NCBI GenBank assembly: GCA_947503895.1
Contig: CANNFT010000006.1
Coordinates: forward strand, 124,001 to 188,000
DNA from: an uncultured Saccharospirillaceae bacterium
Lineage (GTDB): Bacteria; Pseudomonadota; Gammaproteobacteria; Pseudomonadales; Oceanobacteraceae
Direction: 5' to 3'
Length of the DNA: 64,000 bases
Of the stretch, positions 54,255 through 64,000 are shown piece after piece (within the stretch, counting starts at the first letter, position 1; each line of letters begins with the position of its first letter). The notes under the pieces were generated by a model. The model ran no database searches and was not told the DNA's origin. It was given only the letters and a program-made list of their open reading frames with translations. Made by a program: the position numbers and the translations under genes.

Positions 54255-55730
54255 ATGAACACTGAAATCCTGCTGAATGTAACACCCAGTGAAACCCGAG
54301 TTGGTGTGGTTGAGAACGGCGTGTTGCAGGAAGTGTATATAGAACGTACCAATCGACGTGGCATTGTTGGCAATATTTACAAAGGCAAAGTCGTTCGTGT
54401 ATTGCCCGGCATGCAGGCCGCCTTTGTTGATGTTGGGTTAGAGCGGGCCGCTTTTATTCATGCTGCGGATATTCAATTAGCGCCGAAAGACAGCGATCAC
54501 GCTCGTAAAAACCCAGATGCGATCACCAGCTTATTGCATGAAGGGCAATCGCTGGTGGTTCAAGTCACCAAAGATCCCATTGGCACCAAAGGCGCGCGCC
54601 TGACGACTCACTTATCCGTGCCTTCTCGTTACCTCGTCTTTATGCCTCATACTGATCATGTGGGCATTAGTCAGCGCATCGAAGGTGAGGATGAGCGTAA
54701 TCGACTGCGCCAAATGGTTGAAACCTGCATGAAAAAAGAAGGTTTAAGAGAAGGATGCGGTTTTATACTGAGGACAGCCGCCGAAGGCGCGGGTGAAGAA
54801 GAGATATTATCAGACACTAATTATTTAAAACGACTGTGGAATAAAGTGCAGGAGCGCATCAGTAACGTTACGGCCCCCGAAATGATTTACGAAGAGTTGC
54901 CGTTGCACCTAAGGACCTTTAGAGACTTTGTTCGCCCAGACGTCGACAAAGTCTTGATTGATTCACGCGAGACCTACCAAAAAGCACAAGAGTTTGCGAA
55001 CTCTTATGTACCTGATATCGAAGATAAGCTGGAATATTACCCTGGCGAACGTCCCATCTTAGATTTATACAGTGTGGAAGATGAAATTCAGAAAGCCTTG
55101 GGTCGAAAAGTGCAGTTGAAGTCGGGTGGATATCTGATTATTGATCAGACTGAAGCTATGACAACCGTGGACGTTAACACAGGTGCTTATGTGGGCCACC
55201 GAAACTTAGAAGAAACCATTTTCAAAACGAACTTGGAAGCCGCTACGGTGATTGGGCGTCAGCTTCGATTGAGAAATCTTGGTGGCATCATCATTCTGGA
55301 TTTCATCGATATGGAAGACCCAGAGCATCAAAGACAAGTATTGCGCATGCTCGAAAAGGTGCTTGAAAAGGATCACGCTAAAACCAAAATTAGCCAAGTA
55401 TCTGAACTCGGCTTAGTCGAAATGACACGTAAGCGCACGCGTGAAAGCCTGGGTCAAATGCTTTGCGAGCCCTGCCCATCATGCGAAGGGCGCGGTGAAG
55501 TAAAAACGTCTGAAACCGTGTGCTATGAAATCTTCCGTGAAATTATACGTGAGGCGCGTGCCTACGACACGGACAGTTACATGGTGCTCGCATCTCAGTC
55601 CGTGGTTGAATTGCTACTCGATGAAGAAAGTCAGACCTTAGCCGATCTCGAAAACTTCATTGGCAAAACCATCAAATTGCAAGTCGAGCCCATGTATGGG
55701 CGCGAGCAGTTTGATGTGATACTAAAGTAG
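54255..55730 (+). CDS. rng: Ribonuclease G
   Basis: A 491-residue enzyme of exact RNase G length. N-terminal S1 domain (about residues 35-125), catalytic Mg-binding region with TTVDVNTGAYVG and IIILDFIDMED (about 300-350), and the zinc-link CEPCPSC (about 404-410). It endonucleolytically cuts A/U-rich single-stranded RNA and matures the 16S rRNA 5' end. Start 15 bases after maf; likely one operon with maf and the mre genes. Confidence 0.97.
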   Translation: MNTEILLNVTPSETRVGVVENGVLQEVYIERTNRRGIVGNIYKGKVVRVLPGMQAAFVDVGLERAAFIHAADIQLAPKDSDHARKNPDAITSLLHEGQSLVVQVTKDPIGTKGARLTTHLSVPSRYLVFMPHTDHVGISQRIEGEDERNRLRQMVETCMKKEGLREGCGFILRTAAEGAGEEEILSDTNYLKRLWNKVQERISNVTAPEMIYEELPLHLRTFRDFVRPDVDKVLIDSRETYQKAQEFANSYVPDIEDKLEYYPGERPILDLYSVEDEIQKALGRKVQLKSGGYLIIDQTEAMTTVDVNTGAYVGHRNLEETIFKTNLEAATVIGRQLRLRNLGGIIILDFIDMEDPEHQRQVLRMLEKVLEKDHAKTKISQVSELGLVEMTRKRTRESLGQMLCEPCPSCEGRGEVKTSETVCYEIFREIIREARAYDTDSYMVLASQSVVELLLDEESQTLADLENFIGKTIKLQVEPMYGREQFDVILK

Positions 55731-55747
55731 TCATGAGTTAAATCATC

Positions 55748-58700
55748 ATGGCACACAAATTTTTCCGCCAAGGCCTGAACGCCTTCATTTTGCTGTTTGT
55801 AGCTGCCTTTCTCGTATTGGCACTGTATTCTGCTATTGGGCAGCAAATCTTTCCGCGCGTCGGTGAATACCAACATGATGTCGAGGCTTACGTCAGTGAG
55901 CGGCTGGACGCGCACATCACAATGGGCAAGCTGTGGGGGGGAATGGATTTACTGACGCCATCCATTCACATTGAAGGGCTAACACTACAAGAATCACAAT
56001 CGGAAGCCCCCACATTATCTGTCGCTGCCATCGACGCCATTCTCGATCCTCGCTTATCCATCATCAATATGACGCCTGTATTCAAATCCGTGAGGTTGTC
56101 AGGGTTATCCATGACAGTGGCGCGACCTGATGAAGAAAACGAAGAAGATCAACAGACGCCCGAACCCGATGATGACTCACCACTACAGTCCATCATCGAT
56201 GCCTTGCTGTTACAGCAACATGTGGAGCTGAACGGCGTTACGGTCCACTCTTGGTTTAAAGGTAAGCAACGCACTCTACAGTTGAATCACCTCGTGATGA
56301 CCGGTGATGGCTTTCATCGCTTACTGACGGGCAATCTAAGCTATGGTGATGAAAAACCCATCAAAACCGGCTTTCGTATTTACTCTGAAGGCTCACCTTA
56401 CGATTTGGATACTTTTTATGCCCGAGGTGCGTTGGACTTTCCCGAGTCGGATATCGGCTATTGGTTAGAACAATTAACGGGCGAAAATACACTGGATCAA
56501 TTTGAAGCCTCTGCTCAATTGAACTTTGAGTTTGAACAAGGGTTACTGCAAACAGCACGCTTAAAGGTCGCCAGTACAGAATTGTCCGTTCCCAAACAAC
56601 CCGCCATGAAAAATCTATTGGCGGAAGTATGGCTAAAGCAAGAATCCCCGCAGGTGTGGACATCTTGGTTGTCGCAAGGGGATTTCACGATAAATGAACA
56701 ACCTCAGGCTATTCAAGACATTGGTCTACGATTATCACGTCGCGCTGAAGGAAATCGTTGGCAATTATTTGCCCAAAAAGGCGACTTGTCGAAATGGCAA
56801 TCACTCATCCAACCCTTTTCAGTTTTACCGGAATCCGTTACATCAATACTGGACCAATTAAAACCAGCGGGTGAAGTGCATCAATTGCATGTGGTGCTCG
56901 ATACCAAGCCGAACCAACCGCTAGAGTACACAGTGGCAGCCCAAATTCAGGATTTATCGGTTGACTCTTATGAAGGGGTGCCGGCAGCGCGACACGTCAA
57001 TGGTGTGCTCGCGGCTAATCAAAATGGTGGACGAGTACAATTTCTCCAAACAGATAAACAGTCAACATTACCGATGACGTTACTGGTGCCAGGTGTGTAT
57101 GACAGCGCTTTAATCTTGACCGAAGCGCAGGGCCAAATAGATTGGCATTTGCGACCGCACCAAGTACACATTGTGGGTGATGGTCTGAAATTGGCGATGG
57201 ATAAAGTCACTTCCGTCTCGGGAGGATTCCAAGTTTGGATACCCACCGATTTACCAAGTCATTTCGTTTCTTCGGTCGAAGAAGAGCCTGTGTCTTCAAA
57301 CAGTACATCTACAGTTTCTTCTCTTGTCACAGAAGCGGCTCCTGTTAAAGAACTCACTGAATCGGATCAGGCCAATGCGAAGCAGTCGGTTTTGACCCGT
57401 GCAGACAAACAGGCTTTTCAAAAACGTGAAACAAAGTTGTTGCTGAATTTAGGATTCAGTGATGTAGACGCATTGGCGCACACCGCTTTAGTGCCACAGG
57501 ATTTGGATGAAGGGTTAGTGGAATGGCTAAACGGAGCGATTAAAGGGGGTCGTGTTTCACAAGGCCAATTGTTATTGATGACGTCACTCGAAGACAAAAG
57601 CCCTGACCCCATTTTGGAGCTGCATTTAGGGATACAAAATGCCCGGCTTGCCTATTTAGAGGAATGGCCCGACGTAAACAACATCACAGGTGATTTGTTT
57701 ATTGATAGCCAGCGAGTGGTCGGACATATTTCACAAGCCGACAGTTTAGGGGGCGTGGTCAAGCGAGCGGATGTCAGATTTACACAGGCGAAAAACCTGC
57801 CAACTTTGTGGGTAGGACTAGAGGCAGCGGGTGCTGCGGCTGAAGGGGTTCGATATTTCACTGAAACGCCTCTACAGGAAGCGGTGAGTGGTGCGCTCGA
57901 TCAATGGCAAATCAGCGGTAAAAACGACTTATCGCTCGGATTAAAAATTCCATTAGTGGACGACAGTGAATTGGCCGTGGATGTCCGTGCTCGTTTGCAG
58001 AATGCAGATTTAAAAATGCACGATCTAGATTTAACGTTTAATCACATCAATGGAACGATTGGGTACAGCACAGAAAAAGGGTTGCATGCCTCTAAAATTC
58101 AGGCCGAGTTGTGGCAACAAAAAATCGAAATGCAAGCGGCGAGTCATTATGTCGTGGGCGATATGGTGAGTGAATTCTCGTTTAATGGCGCTTTGAATGC
58201 TGCAGGCTTAAAAGATTGGCTGCAATTGGGTTTATTAGAATCTTTATCTGGAACTGGGCCTGTTTCAGGTCAATTTATTTTAGATACCCAAACAAATGCT
58301 GCCAGTCGACTGTTAATAGACAGTTCGCTCGAAGGATTAAGTTTAGATTTACCCAAACCATTCGGTAAATCACCGCAAGAATCGCGTGGTTTAAACCTCA
58401 GTCTTGCGCTTGAGAGCCGAGCGCTTTCGAGCGGTGACGAAGAAACATCGATACAAACGCTCAAATTGGCTTACAGCGACGATGTCAATCTCGCAATTGA
58501 AATGCGGGACGGCGATTTATTTGGTGGTCAGATCTTTATCGGAGAGACGGAAGCTTACGTACCAAATGATCCAGGCTTGGTCATCAAAGGGCATATCGAT
58601 CGAATAGATGCTGTGCAATGGCAAGCAGTCTGGGAAAAAATAGAAGCGCAAGATGCAGGGTATGAAAAGCAACGTCAACGTGATTTAGCAGCATTAGGCC

Positions 58701-59953
58701 CCCAACCGCTGCAATCCAGTGTTGATAAAGCTAATAAAAATGCATCCAATAAAAGTGAATCGGCCAGCGAAGGAAATGAAAAACTGATCGCCAACCGCTC
58801 ACCGATTAATAAAATTGTAGTCAGCACGGATACTTTAGTCTACGAAGAACAACGATTTGAAAGCGTTCAGGCTGAGATTCAACAACTCAATGGTGACTGG
58901 GTGGTAAAAGTGGACGCTCCCATTGTCAGAGGTCAGGTGAGTGTATTTGAAAATAAACCCATGCTGATTGATCTCGACTACATTCATTGGCCTCAAAGCA
59001 CAGAAGAAGTAACCACTGAAGAGCCGAGCGAATCTGTAGATGTATTGGCCGAGTTAAATCCAGCGGATTTTCCGGCGCTCTCATTTAAAATCAAAGAAAT
59101 TTTTGTTGGCCCTCGAAATTTTGGAAGCTGGCAATTAGATATGGAGCCCATCAAAAACGGTGCTCGTTTTTATAATATCAATGGTGAAATTAAAAAATTA
59201 GCTGCAAAAGGTGAAGTTAAATGGATTAAAGATGAGCGTCACCAGTCTTTTGCAAAGGTTGAGTTAAAAAGCTCAGATGTGGCAGGGATTCAAAGAGCTT
59301 GGCATATCAAACCGGCGGTAGACGCTAAAAAAGCCGTGGCCAATTTAGATTTTAATTGGCAAGGCAGCCCAGCCAATTTTGAGGTTGCATCTTTAAATGG
59401 TGAGCTATCCTTCAAACTGGAAAATGGAAGTTTTGTAGAAGCGAAAGATGCCAGTGCCCTTAATGTATTTGGCATACTAAACTTTGGTGCAATCGGAAGA
59501 CGGCTGAGGCTGGATTTCTCTGATTTATACCAAAGTGGTTTACATTACGATTCATTCAAAGGAAAAACGACGATTTCCAATGGACTTGTGCGTATCGTCG
59601 ACACGATGATCATTGAAGGGCCTGCTGCAAAATTTGAAGCGAATGGCACGATCAACTTAAATACTAAAGCACTGGATCAAAATCTATCGGTTACGTTTCC
59701 CATTTCTAGTACGCTACCCCTTGTAGCAATACTCGCGGGTTTTGCACCACCGGTTGCAGCCTCCATTTACATTGGTGAAAAGCTGGTGGGTGATGAGTTA
59801 TCGCGTTTCACCAGTGCTACGTATTCTATAAAAGGCACATGGGATGACCCCAAACTGGAATTAAATAAGCGATTTAATGACCAGATTGAAGGAAAGAAAA
59901 CGCGATCATTTTGGCATAAAATGAGAGATATTTTTACGTTTGGTGATGACTAA
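55748..59953 (+). CDS. yhdP: YhdP family AsmA-like envelope lipid-transport protein
   Basis: A 1401-residue protein with an N-terminal membrane helix (about residues 12-32) and a very long beta-rich periplasmic region typical of AsmA-like bridge proteins (TIGR02099 family), ending with the C-terminal segment (GPAAKFEANGTINLNTK... SSTLPLVAILAGFAPP) that occurs at the end of YhdP. In E. coli YhdP, with TamB and YdbH, carries phospholipids between inner and outer membrane. A Glu/Pro/Thr-rich insertion lies near residues 135-150. Its stop is 89 bases before nit. Confidence 0.93.
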   Translation: MAHKFFRQGLNAFILLFVAAFLVLALYSAIGQQIFPRVGEYQHDVEAYVSERLDAHITMGKLWGGMDLLTPSIHIEGLTLQESQSEAPTLSVAAIDAILDPRLSIINMTPVFKSVRLSGLSMTVARPDEENEEDQQTPEPDDDSPLQSIIDALLLQQHVELNGVTVHSWFKGKQRTLQLNHLVMTGDGFHRLLTGNLSYGDEKPIKTGFRIYSEGSPYDLDTFYARGALDFPESDIGYWLEQLTGENTLDQFEASAQLNFEFEQGLLQTARLKVASTELSVPKQPAMKNLLAEVWLKQESPQVWTSWLSQGDFTINEQPQAIQDIGLRLSRRAEGNRWQLFAQKGDLSKWQSLIQPFSVLPESVTSILDQLKPAGEVHQLHVVLDTKPNQPLEYTVAAQIQDLSVDSYEGVPAARHVNGVLAANQNGGRVQFLQTDKQSTLPMTLLVPGVYDSALILTEAQGQIDWHLRPHQVHIVGDGLKLAMDKVTSVSGGFQVWIPTDLPSHFVSSVEEEPVSSNSTSTVSSLVTEAAPVKELTESDQANAKQSVLTRADKQAFQKRETKLLLNLGFSDVDALAHTALVPQDLDEGLVEWLNGAIKGGRVSQGQLLLMTSLEDKSPDPILELHLGIQNARLAYLEEWPDVNNITGDLFIDSQRVVGHISQADSLGGVVKRADVRFTQAKNLPTLWVGLEAAGAAAEGVRYFTETPLQEAVSGALDQWQISGKNDLSLGLKIPLVDDSELAVDVRARLQNADLKMHDLDLTFNHINGTIGYSTEKGLHASKIQAELWQQKIEMQAASHYVVGDMVSEFSFNGALNAAGLKDWLQLGLLESLSGTGPVSGQFILDTQTNAASRLLIDSSLEGLSLDLPKPFGKSPQESRGLNLSLALESRALSSGDEETSIQTLKLAYSDDVNLAIEMRDGDLFGGQIFIGETEAYVPNDPGLVIKGHIDRIDAVQWQAVWEKIEAQDAGYEKQRQRDLAALGPQPLQSSVDKANKNASNKSESASEGNEKLIANRSPINKIVVSTDTLVYEEQRFESVQAEIQQLNGDWVVKVDAPIVRGQVSVFENKPMLIDLDYIHWPQSTEEVTTEEPSESVDVLAELNPADFPALSFKIKEIFVGPRNFGSWQLDMEPIKNGARFYNINGEIKKLAAKGEVKWIKDERHQSFAKVELKSSDVAGIQRAWHIKPAVDAKKAVANLDFNWQGSPANFEVASLNGELSFKLENGSFVEAKDASALNVFGILNFGAIGRRLRLDFSDLYQSGLHYDSFKGKTTISNGLVRIVDTMIIEGPAAKFEANGTINLNTKALDQNLSVTFPISSTLPLVAILAGFAPPVAASIYIGEKLVGDELSRFTSATYSIKGTWDDPKLELNKRFNDQIEGKKTRSFWHKMRDIFTFGDD

Positions 59954-60042
59954 CCTCCACCTTAAAAAAATGTGGTGCAACCATAATGTGGCGCTAAACT
60001 TGGGTGTACCGTTACATCAACGAACGTCTACGAGAGAATTGA

Positions 60043-60876
60043 ATGAGTAATCACACCAATACGACGACAGCCGCGGTCATTCAGATGGTCAGTAACCAAG
60101 ATGTGGATGTTAATTTAGAGCGTGCAGCTACATTAATTCAACAGGCTGCCGACCAGCATGCAACGCTGATCGTTCTACCGGAAATGTTTGCTTGTTTAGG
60201 TGTTAAAAATCAACGTGAAATTGCTGCCCGAATGACGGAGTCTGACGTGTTAGGTACGCTTTCAGATTTGGCAAAAAACACGAACGCCTGCATCATTGCT
60301 GGCTCCGTACCGTTTATCACACCAGATTGCGCAGAAGATAAAGTGAAAGCCAGTAGTTTTGTTTTTGCGGCGGATGGTTCGATTTTAGCGCGCTATGACA
60401 AAATACATTTGTTTGATGTCGATGTAGCGGATAACAAAGGCAGTTATCGTGAGTCGGATACGTTTAGCCCAGGCAATGCCGGCACTGTATTAGATGTCCA
60501 TCAACGTAAATTGGGCTTGAGTATTTGTTACGATTTGCGTTTTCCTGAATTGTATCAGCATTATCAGCAGATGGGTTGTCACCTCATTTCTGCACCTTCT
60601 GCATTTACGTATCGTACGGGTGAAGCACATTGGGAAACGCTCATTAAAGCACGCGCTATCGAAACCCAGTGCTTTGTCTTAGCGGCCAACCAAGGTGGTA
60701 CGCATGAAGATGGTCGTCAAACATGGGGGCACAGCATGATTGTGAATCCTTGGGGAGAGGTCTTGGCCGAGGTCAAGACCAGTGGAGAAGGTATTGCGGT
60801 GGCTCAGTTGGATTTCGATGAGCTTGAAAGCGTGCGCCGAAATATGCCGATAAGCAAGCATAAGCGTCTGCGGTAG
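60043..60876 (+). CDS. Carbon-nitrogen hydrolase (Nit1/deaminated glutathione amidase type)
   Basis: A 277-residue nitrilase-superfamily protein with the Glu-Lys-Cys triad visible in LPEMFA (about residue 47), YDKIHLFDVD (about 127) and SICYDLRFPEL (about 164). The DLRFPELY block and length match the Nit1/Nit2-like amidases that hydrolyse deaminated glutathione as metabolite repair. In pseudomonads this gene lies between yhdP and tldD; here tldD is missing and an alpha/beta hydrolase follows. A weak stem (ACGCCG 60963-60968, CGGCGT 60976-60981) lies downstream. Confidence 0.92.
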   Translation: MSNHTNTTTAAVIQMVSNQDVDVNLERAATLIQQAADQHATLIVLPEMFACLGVKNQREIAARMTESDVLGTLSDLAKNTNACIIAGSVPFITPDCAEDKVKASSFVFAADGSILARYDKIHLFDVDVADNKGSYRESDTFSPGNAGTVLDVHQRKLGLSICYDLRFPELYQHYQQMGCHLISAPSAFTYRTGEAHWETLIKARAIETQCFVLAANQGGTHEDGRQTWGHSMIVNPWGEVLAEVKTSGEGIAVAQLDFDELESVRRNMPISKHKRLR

Positions 60877-61109
60877 GCACATGTGCTGAAGATCTTACGA
60901 TGGTGCCTTATCGCTTGTCCCCATTCTTTTTTCACTTCTGATTATCATGCCTGAAGATCTGCACGCCGCTTGGTTCGGCGTCTTTACGATTATTCGCTGA
61001 TAACGAGTAATTCTCAGAAAGTGCTATTTTAATAAGAGCACCGACGCCGTATAGTGCACCTCTATTTAATACGACGAAATTAGCCAGTATGGCTAACTTG
61101 AGGCACGGT

Positions 61110-61991
61110 ATGATCTCATCCCTTGAACCCTGGTCATTTCAAATCAAGGAAAATTTCACCATGCGCGGCTGGCGTACCCAGTGGCGTAATAAACCAGTGT
61201 TGCATTTCCTACATGGCAATGGTTTTAGCGGGCTGACTTATAGCCCAATGCTGCAATCTTTAATGGATGACTTTGATTTAATCTTAACGGATCTGCCCGG
61301 TCATGGAGACAGTGACTCAGGCGGTGCTTTTATGGGGTGGAATCGCTGTGCCGATTATTGTTTGAATATCATGGGACACTTCAGTCAGCAGATTTCACCG
61401 ACGGTACCGCGTTATGCACTGGGGCATAGTTTTGGTGGTGTGATCACCGCTTTAATGATGGGTAAAGATCAGCGTCGATTTGCTAAGGCTGTTTTAATGG
61501 ATCCTGTGATATTTTCGCCGGGTATGCTGCGTGTGATGGCAGCCGCTGATTTAGTCGGATTATTGCAAAACGCGCCCATGGCCAAACAAGCACGAGGACG
61601 CAAAAATACCTGGCCTGATCGAACGGCAGCTTATGAGTCGTTTGTGGGGCGTGGGATATTTAAAACATGGAGCGACGATAGCCTACAAGCTTATGTGGAC
61701 TATGCTTTGGCGGATCATACGACGGGCGTTGTTTTAAAATGCCAGCCTGAGCGAGAGGCCGATATTTTCAGTTCCTATCCGAAAAAATTGTGGTCATATT
61801 TAAAAGACGTTAAAACGCCGACTCGCATACAAATGGCGGAAGACTCATTTCCTTTTATTGCGAGATCGGTAGAGCGACTGATTCAACAGCCAGCCTACTC
61901 CGCCGAAACGGTGGCAGGGGGTCATTGCTTTATGATGGAAGACCCAAAAGCCTCGGCAGAAAGGGTAAAGCAGTATTTGCTAGCTAATTAA
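61110..61991 (+). CDS. Alpha/beta hydrolase
   Basis: A 293-residue protein starting at the ATG at 61110 with GAGG upstream. Oxyanion region FLHGNGFSG (about residues 31-39), nucleophile elbow GHSFGG (about 110-115), and the catalytic His in GGHCFMMEDP (about 271-280) mark an alpha/beta-fold hydrolase. No signal peptide. Substrate not identifiable; carboxyl esters or thioesters are typical. It ends before a terminator shared with the convergent darP gene. Confidence 0.88.
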   Translation: MISSLEPWSFQIKENFTMRGWRTQWRNKPVLHFLHGNGFSGLTYSPMLQSLMDDFDLILTDLPGHGDSDSGGAFMGWNRCADYCLNIMGHFSQQISPTVPRYALGHSFGGVITALMMGKDQRRFAKAVLMDPVIFSPGMLRVMAAADLVGLLQNAPMAKQARGRKNTWPDRTAAYESFVGRGIFKTWSDDSLQAYVDYALADHTTGVVLKCQPEREADIFSSYPKKLWSYLKDVKTPTRIQMAEDSFPFIARSVERLIQQPAYSAETVAGGHCFMMEDPKASAERVKQYLLAN

Positions 61992-62016
61992 TAACGAAGA
62001 TTGCCTGTCCAGTATT

Positions 62017-62056
62017 AAAAAGGCCTGCTGACATCCATGATGTAGCAGGCCTTTTT
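62017..62056. terminator. Bidirectional terminator between alpha/beta hydrolase and darP
   Basis: AAAAAGGCCTGCT (62017-62029) pairs perfectly with AGCAGGCCTTTTT (62044-62056), and the inner ACATC/GATGT extends the stem. A/T runs on both sides allow termination in both directions. Confidence 0.9.
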
Positions 62057-62080
62057 ATGCGTCACTTACCTGGTGGCGTC

Positions 62081-62608
62081 TCAATCGTATAGAGTCTTGA
62101 TATACAAGAACAACTTACGAGCGTCTGTTTTACCGCCCTTGGTACGAGCTTCGCCCGCATCCATTTTTTCTTTTTCTTTGGTGGCATTACGCACCAGCTG
62201 ACGGAGATGCTGAGTTTCTGCTTGCGGAAAGGCCTCCATAAAAGCCTGAAGCGCGGTGTTGCCTTCAGTAATTAAACGTTCACGCCATTTCTCTTGTTGA
62301 TGCAAGACACGCGTATAAACATCGCTGCTAGGGTCCATTTTATCTAGAGCAAGCTGAATGGCGTCCGCGTCTTCGGTTCTCATGACTTTACCGACGTATT
62401 GCAAATGACGACGACGGGCTTCATGTTTCTTAATGCGATCCCATTCTTCGACCGCAGCTTTCATCGTGTCGGAAATCGGTAATTCCGCAAGGTGCTTTTT
62501 AGGCAGCTCGCAGATACGCTGACCCAGTGCTTGCAATGCGTGCATCTCACGTTTGATTTGAGACTTACTGATAAAGTCTTCGTCTTCGAATTGATCATCG
62601 TCATGCAT
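62081..62608 (-). CDS. darP: Ribosome biogenesis factor DarP (YjgA, DUF615)
   Basis: A 175-residue protein with the family signature ISKSQIKREMHALQALG (about residues 13-29) and the LPI...EW...KHEARRRHLQYVGKVMR region (about 43-77). DarP binds the 50S precursor near the peptidyl-transferase centre and promotes its maturation. It lies 28 bases downstream of mgtE in the same direction. In relatives it sits beside pmbA/tldD, which are absent here. Confidence 0.95.
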   Translation of the reverse strand: MHDDDQFEDEDFISKSQIKREMHALQALGQRICELPKKHLAELPISDTMKAAVEEWDRIKKHEARRRHLQYVGKVMRTEDADAIQLALDKMDPSSDVYTRVLHQQEKWRERLITEGNTALQAFMEAFPQAETQHLRQLVRNATKEKEKMDAGEARTKGGKTDARKLFLYIKTLYD

Positions 62609-62635
62609 AGTGAGGTAAAACCTTGAGTCTAAAAA

Positions 62636-63988
62636 TTACAAATAAAATAGGGTCGCCAAACCTAAAAAGGATAAAAATCCGACCACATCGGTGATGGTCG
62701 TCAGCACTACACCGCCTGCCAGTGCGGGGTCTATATTGAGTTTTTTGAGCAGTATAGGCAAAAACGCTCCAGACAGCGCCGCCACGATTAAATTAATGAC
62801 GATGGCCGCACCTATAATCGCGGCAATACCGAGATCTTGAAACCACAACAGCGTGACGAGGGCAATAACGATGGCCCACAATACTCCATTCGTGGCACCG
62901 ACAAATAACTCTCGGTTTAACAACCATCGTACATTTGATTGATCGATGTGCCCAACGGCTTGCCCACGAATAACCAGTGTCAGGGTTTGACTGCCTGCGA
63001 TGCCGCCCATGCTGGCAACGATGGGCATTAATACCGCTAGGGCCACCACTTGATCAATGGTCGCTTGAAAAAGTCCGATTACAGCCGAGGCAAGGAAGGC
63101 CGTGATCAAATTAATGCCTAACCAAACTGCTCGTCGTCGACTGGTTTTCATGGCGGGCGCGAAGGTGTCTTCGTCTTCATCAAGACCAGCCATACTCATT
63201 AATGAATGATCGGCTTCTTCACGAATAACATCTACCACGTCATCAATGGTAATCCGGCCAAGTAATCGGCCTTGTGAATCCAATACGGGGGCCATGACTA
63301 AATCGTGGCGTTCAAAAAGCTTAGCGACTTCATTGTCTTCGAGGTCAGCGCGGATGGTAATGACTTCCGTGCTCATTAACTCACGCACGGTAGAGTCTTG
63401 CGGACTGACCAGAATTTTATTAACCGGTAGCAGACCAATGAACTCATCTCGACGGCTGACCACCAAAAGGTTGTCCATCATGCTGGGCAGACTACGATGG
63501 CGACGCAGGTAACGTAATACAACTTCAATGGTAATATCCGGCCGAACGGTCACCGTATCGGTGTTCATCAGGCCGCCAGCCGTATCTTCCGCATAGGAGA
63601 GGACGGCTTCGACACGCGCTCGATCTTGCGTGTCCATTGACGTTAATACTTCGCCAATGACGGTGTCGGGTAGGTTTTGCAATAAGTCGGCGACGTCATC
63701 CGTGTCGAGATCCGACATCGCATTTGCCACTTCTTGCGCACTCATGGAGTTGAGTATCCAACCCTGAATGTCGTCGCTTAAGTGCTGGAGGACTTCACCT
63801 TCGTTTTCCTCGTCAATTAACTCCCATAACAACTTACGCTCTTTGGGAGGGGAGGATTCCAGTAAGTGAGCAACGTCAACGGGTTGTAAACCAGAATTGA
63901 GAATACGACGAACCTGAGCTAAGGCACCGCTTTCCAGTGCCTCATTGAGGTGTCGAAACTTCTTTTGCTGATTTTCCGCTTGTGACAT
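62636..63988 (-). CDS. mgtE: Magnesium transporter MgtE
   Basis: A 450-residue transporter of standard MgtE layout: helical N domain (about residues 15-130, acidic), two CBS domains (about 135-260, including GRITIDDVVDVI), a plug helix, and five transmembrane helices (about 285-450) with the selectivity-filter-type segment PIVASMGGIAGSQT. Mg2+ binding to the cytoplasmic domains closes the channel. The start is near the right edge of the window. No Mg riboswitch can be judged because the upstream sequence is cut off. Confidence 0.96.
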   Translation of the reverse strand: MSQAENQQKKFRHLNEALESGALAQVRRILNSGLQPVDVAHLLESSPPKERKLLWELIDEENEGEVLQHLSDDIQGWILNSMSAQEVANAMSDLDTDDVADLLQNLPDTVIGEVLTSMDTQDRARVEAVLSYAEDTAGGLMNTDTVTVRPDITIEVVLRYLRRHRSLPSMMDNLLVVSRRDEFIGLLPVNKILVSPQDSTVRELMSTEVITIRADLEDNEVAKLFERHDLVMAPVLDSQGRLLGRITIDDVVDVIREEADHSLMSMAGLDEDEDTFAPAMKTSRRRAVWLGINLITAFLASAVIGLFQATIDQVVALAVLMPIVASMGGIAGSQTLTLVIRGQAVGHIDQSNVRWLLNRELFVGATNGVLWAIVIALVTLLWFQDLGIAAIIGAAIVINLIVAALSGAFLPILLKKLNIDPALAGGVVLTTITDVVGFLSFLGLATLFYL

Positions 63989-64000
63989 GAATATTTCCCG

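Overview
The window reads as a chromosomal segment of a Gram-negative gammaproteobacterium, most likely a marine Oceanospirillales-type organism. This rests on gene content and order: mreB-mreC-mreD-maf-rng-yhdP-nit with gatC-gatA-gatB divergent, mutS followed by fdxA, dnaE near tilS, and DUF3549, YqcC, DUF2057 and DarP proteins typical of gammaproteobacteria. The base composition looks moderate (mid-40s % GC by eye). The genus cannot be fixed from the sequence alone.

Region 1 (1-12.2 kb) is mixed housekeeping: a truncated ppnN, a two-CBS-domain protein, a DUF2057 lipoprotein, purU, a secreted Ala/Lys-rich coiled-coil protein, a NUDIX hydrolase, YchJ, a DUF3549 protein, cobS, YqcC, a small anchored coiled-coil protein, an RCC1-like lipoprotein and a DUF1499 membrane protein. 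Region 2 (12.2-17.2 kb) pairs an MFS/PlsC fusion protein and a TetR regulator with a divergent VIT/VWA surface protein that ends in a GlyGly-CTERM-like tail; four copies of a TGAACA-type operator lie between them. Region 3 (17.4-33.7 kb) carries dnaE, tilS, a CsdA-type helicase, a secreted sialidase-like protein, a TetR regulator facing a metallo-beta-lactamase-fold lipoprotein, another TetR regulator, an LpxL-type acyltransferase, fdxA and mutS.

Region 4 (33.8-47.2 kb) is an accessory defence island between mutS and gatB. It holds a type I restriction-modification system (hsdR, an autoinhibited Fic protein, hsdM, hsdS), a three-gene cluster of unknown membrane, wHTH and zinc-ribbon proteins, a broken small ORF, and an overlapping operon (membrane protein, Rap1a/Tai-like secreted protein, unknown 231-residue protein) leading into a prokaryotic viperin (radical-SAM antiviral enzyme) and a HicA-like small protein. 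The 62-base gap before the viperin gene contains two perfect inverted repeats, the second covering its ribosome binding site. REP-like repeats have been inserted between hsdM and hsdS and into the 5' end of the hsdS reading frame.

Region 5 (47.2-64 kb) is core: gatB/gatA/gatC for the tRNA amidotransferase, mreBCD for cell shape, maf, rng, yhdP, nit, an alpha/beta hydrolase, darP and mgtE. The best candidates for something undescribed are the viperin operon with its uncharacterised partners and RBS-sequestering hairpin, and the three-gene cluster behind hsdS. No tRNA, rRNA, CRISPR array or complete insertion sequence was seen.
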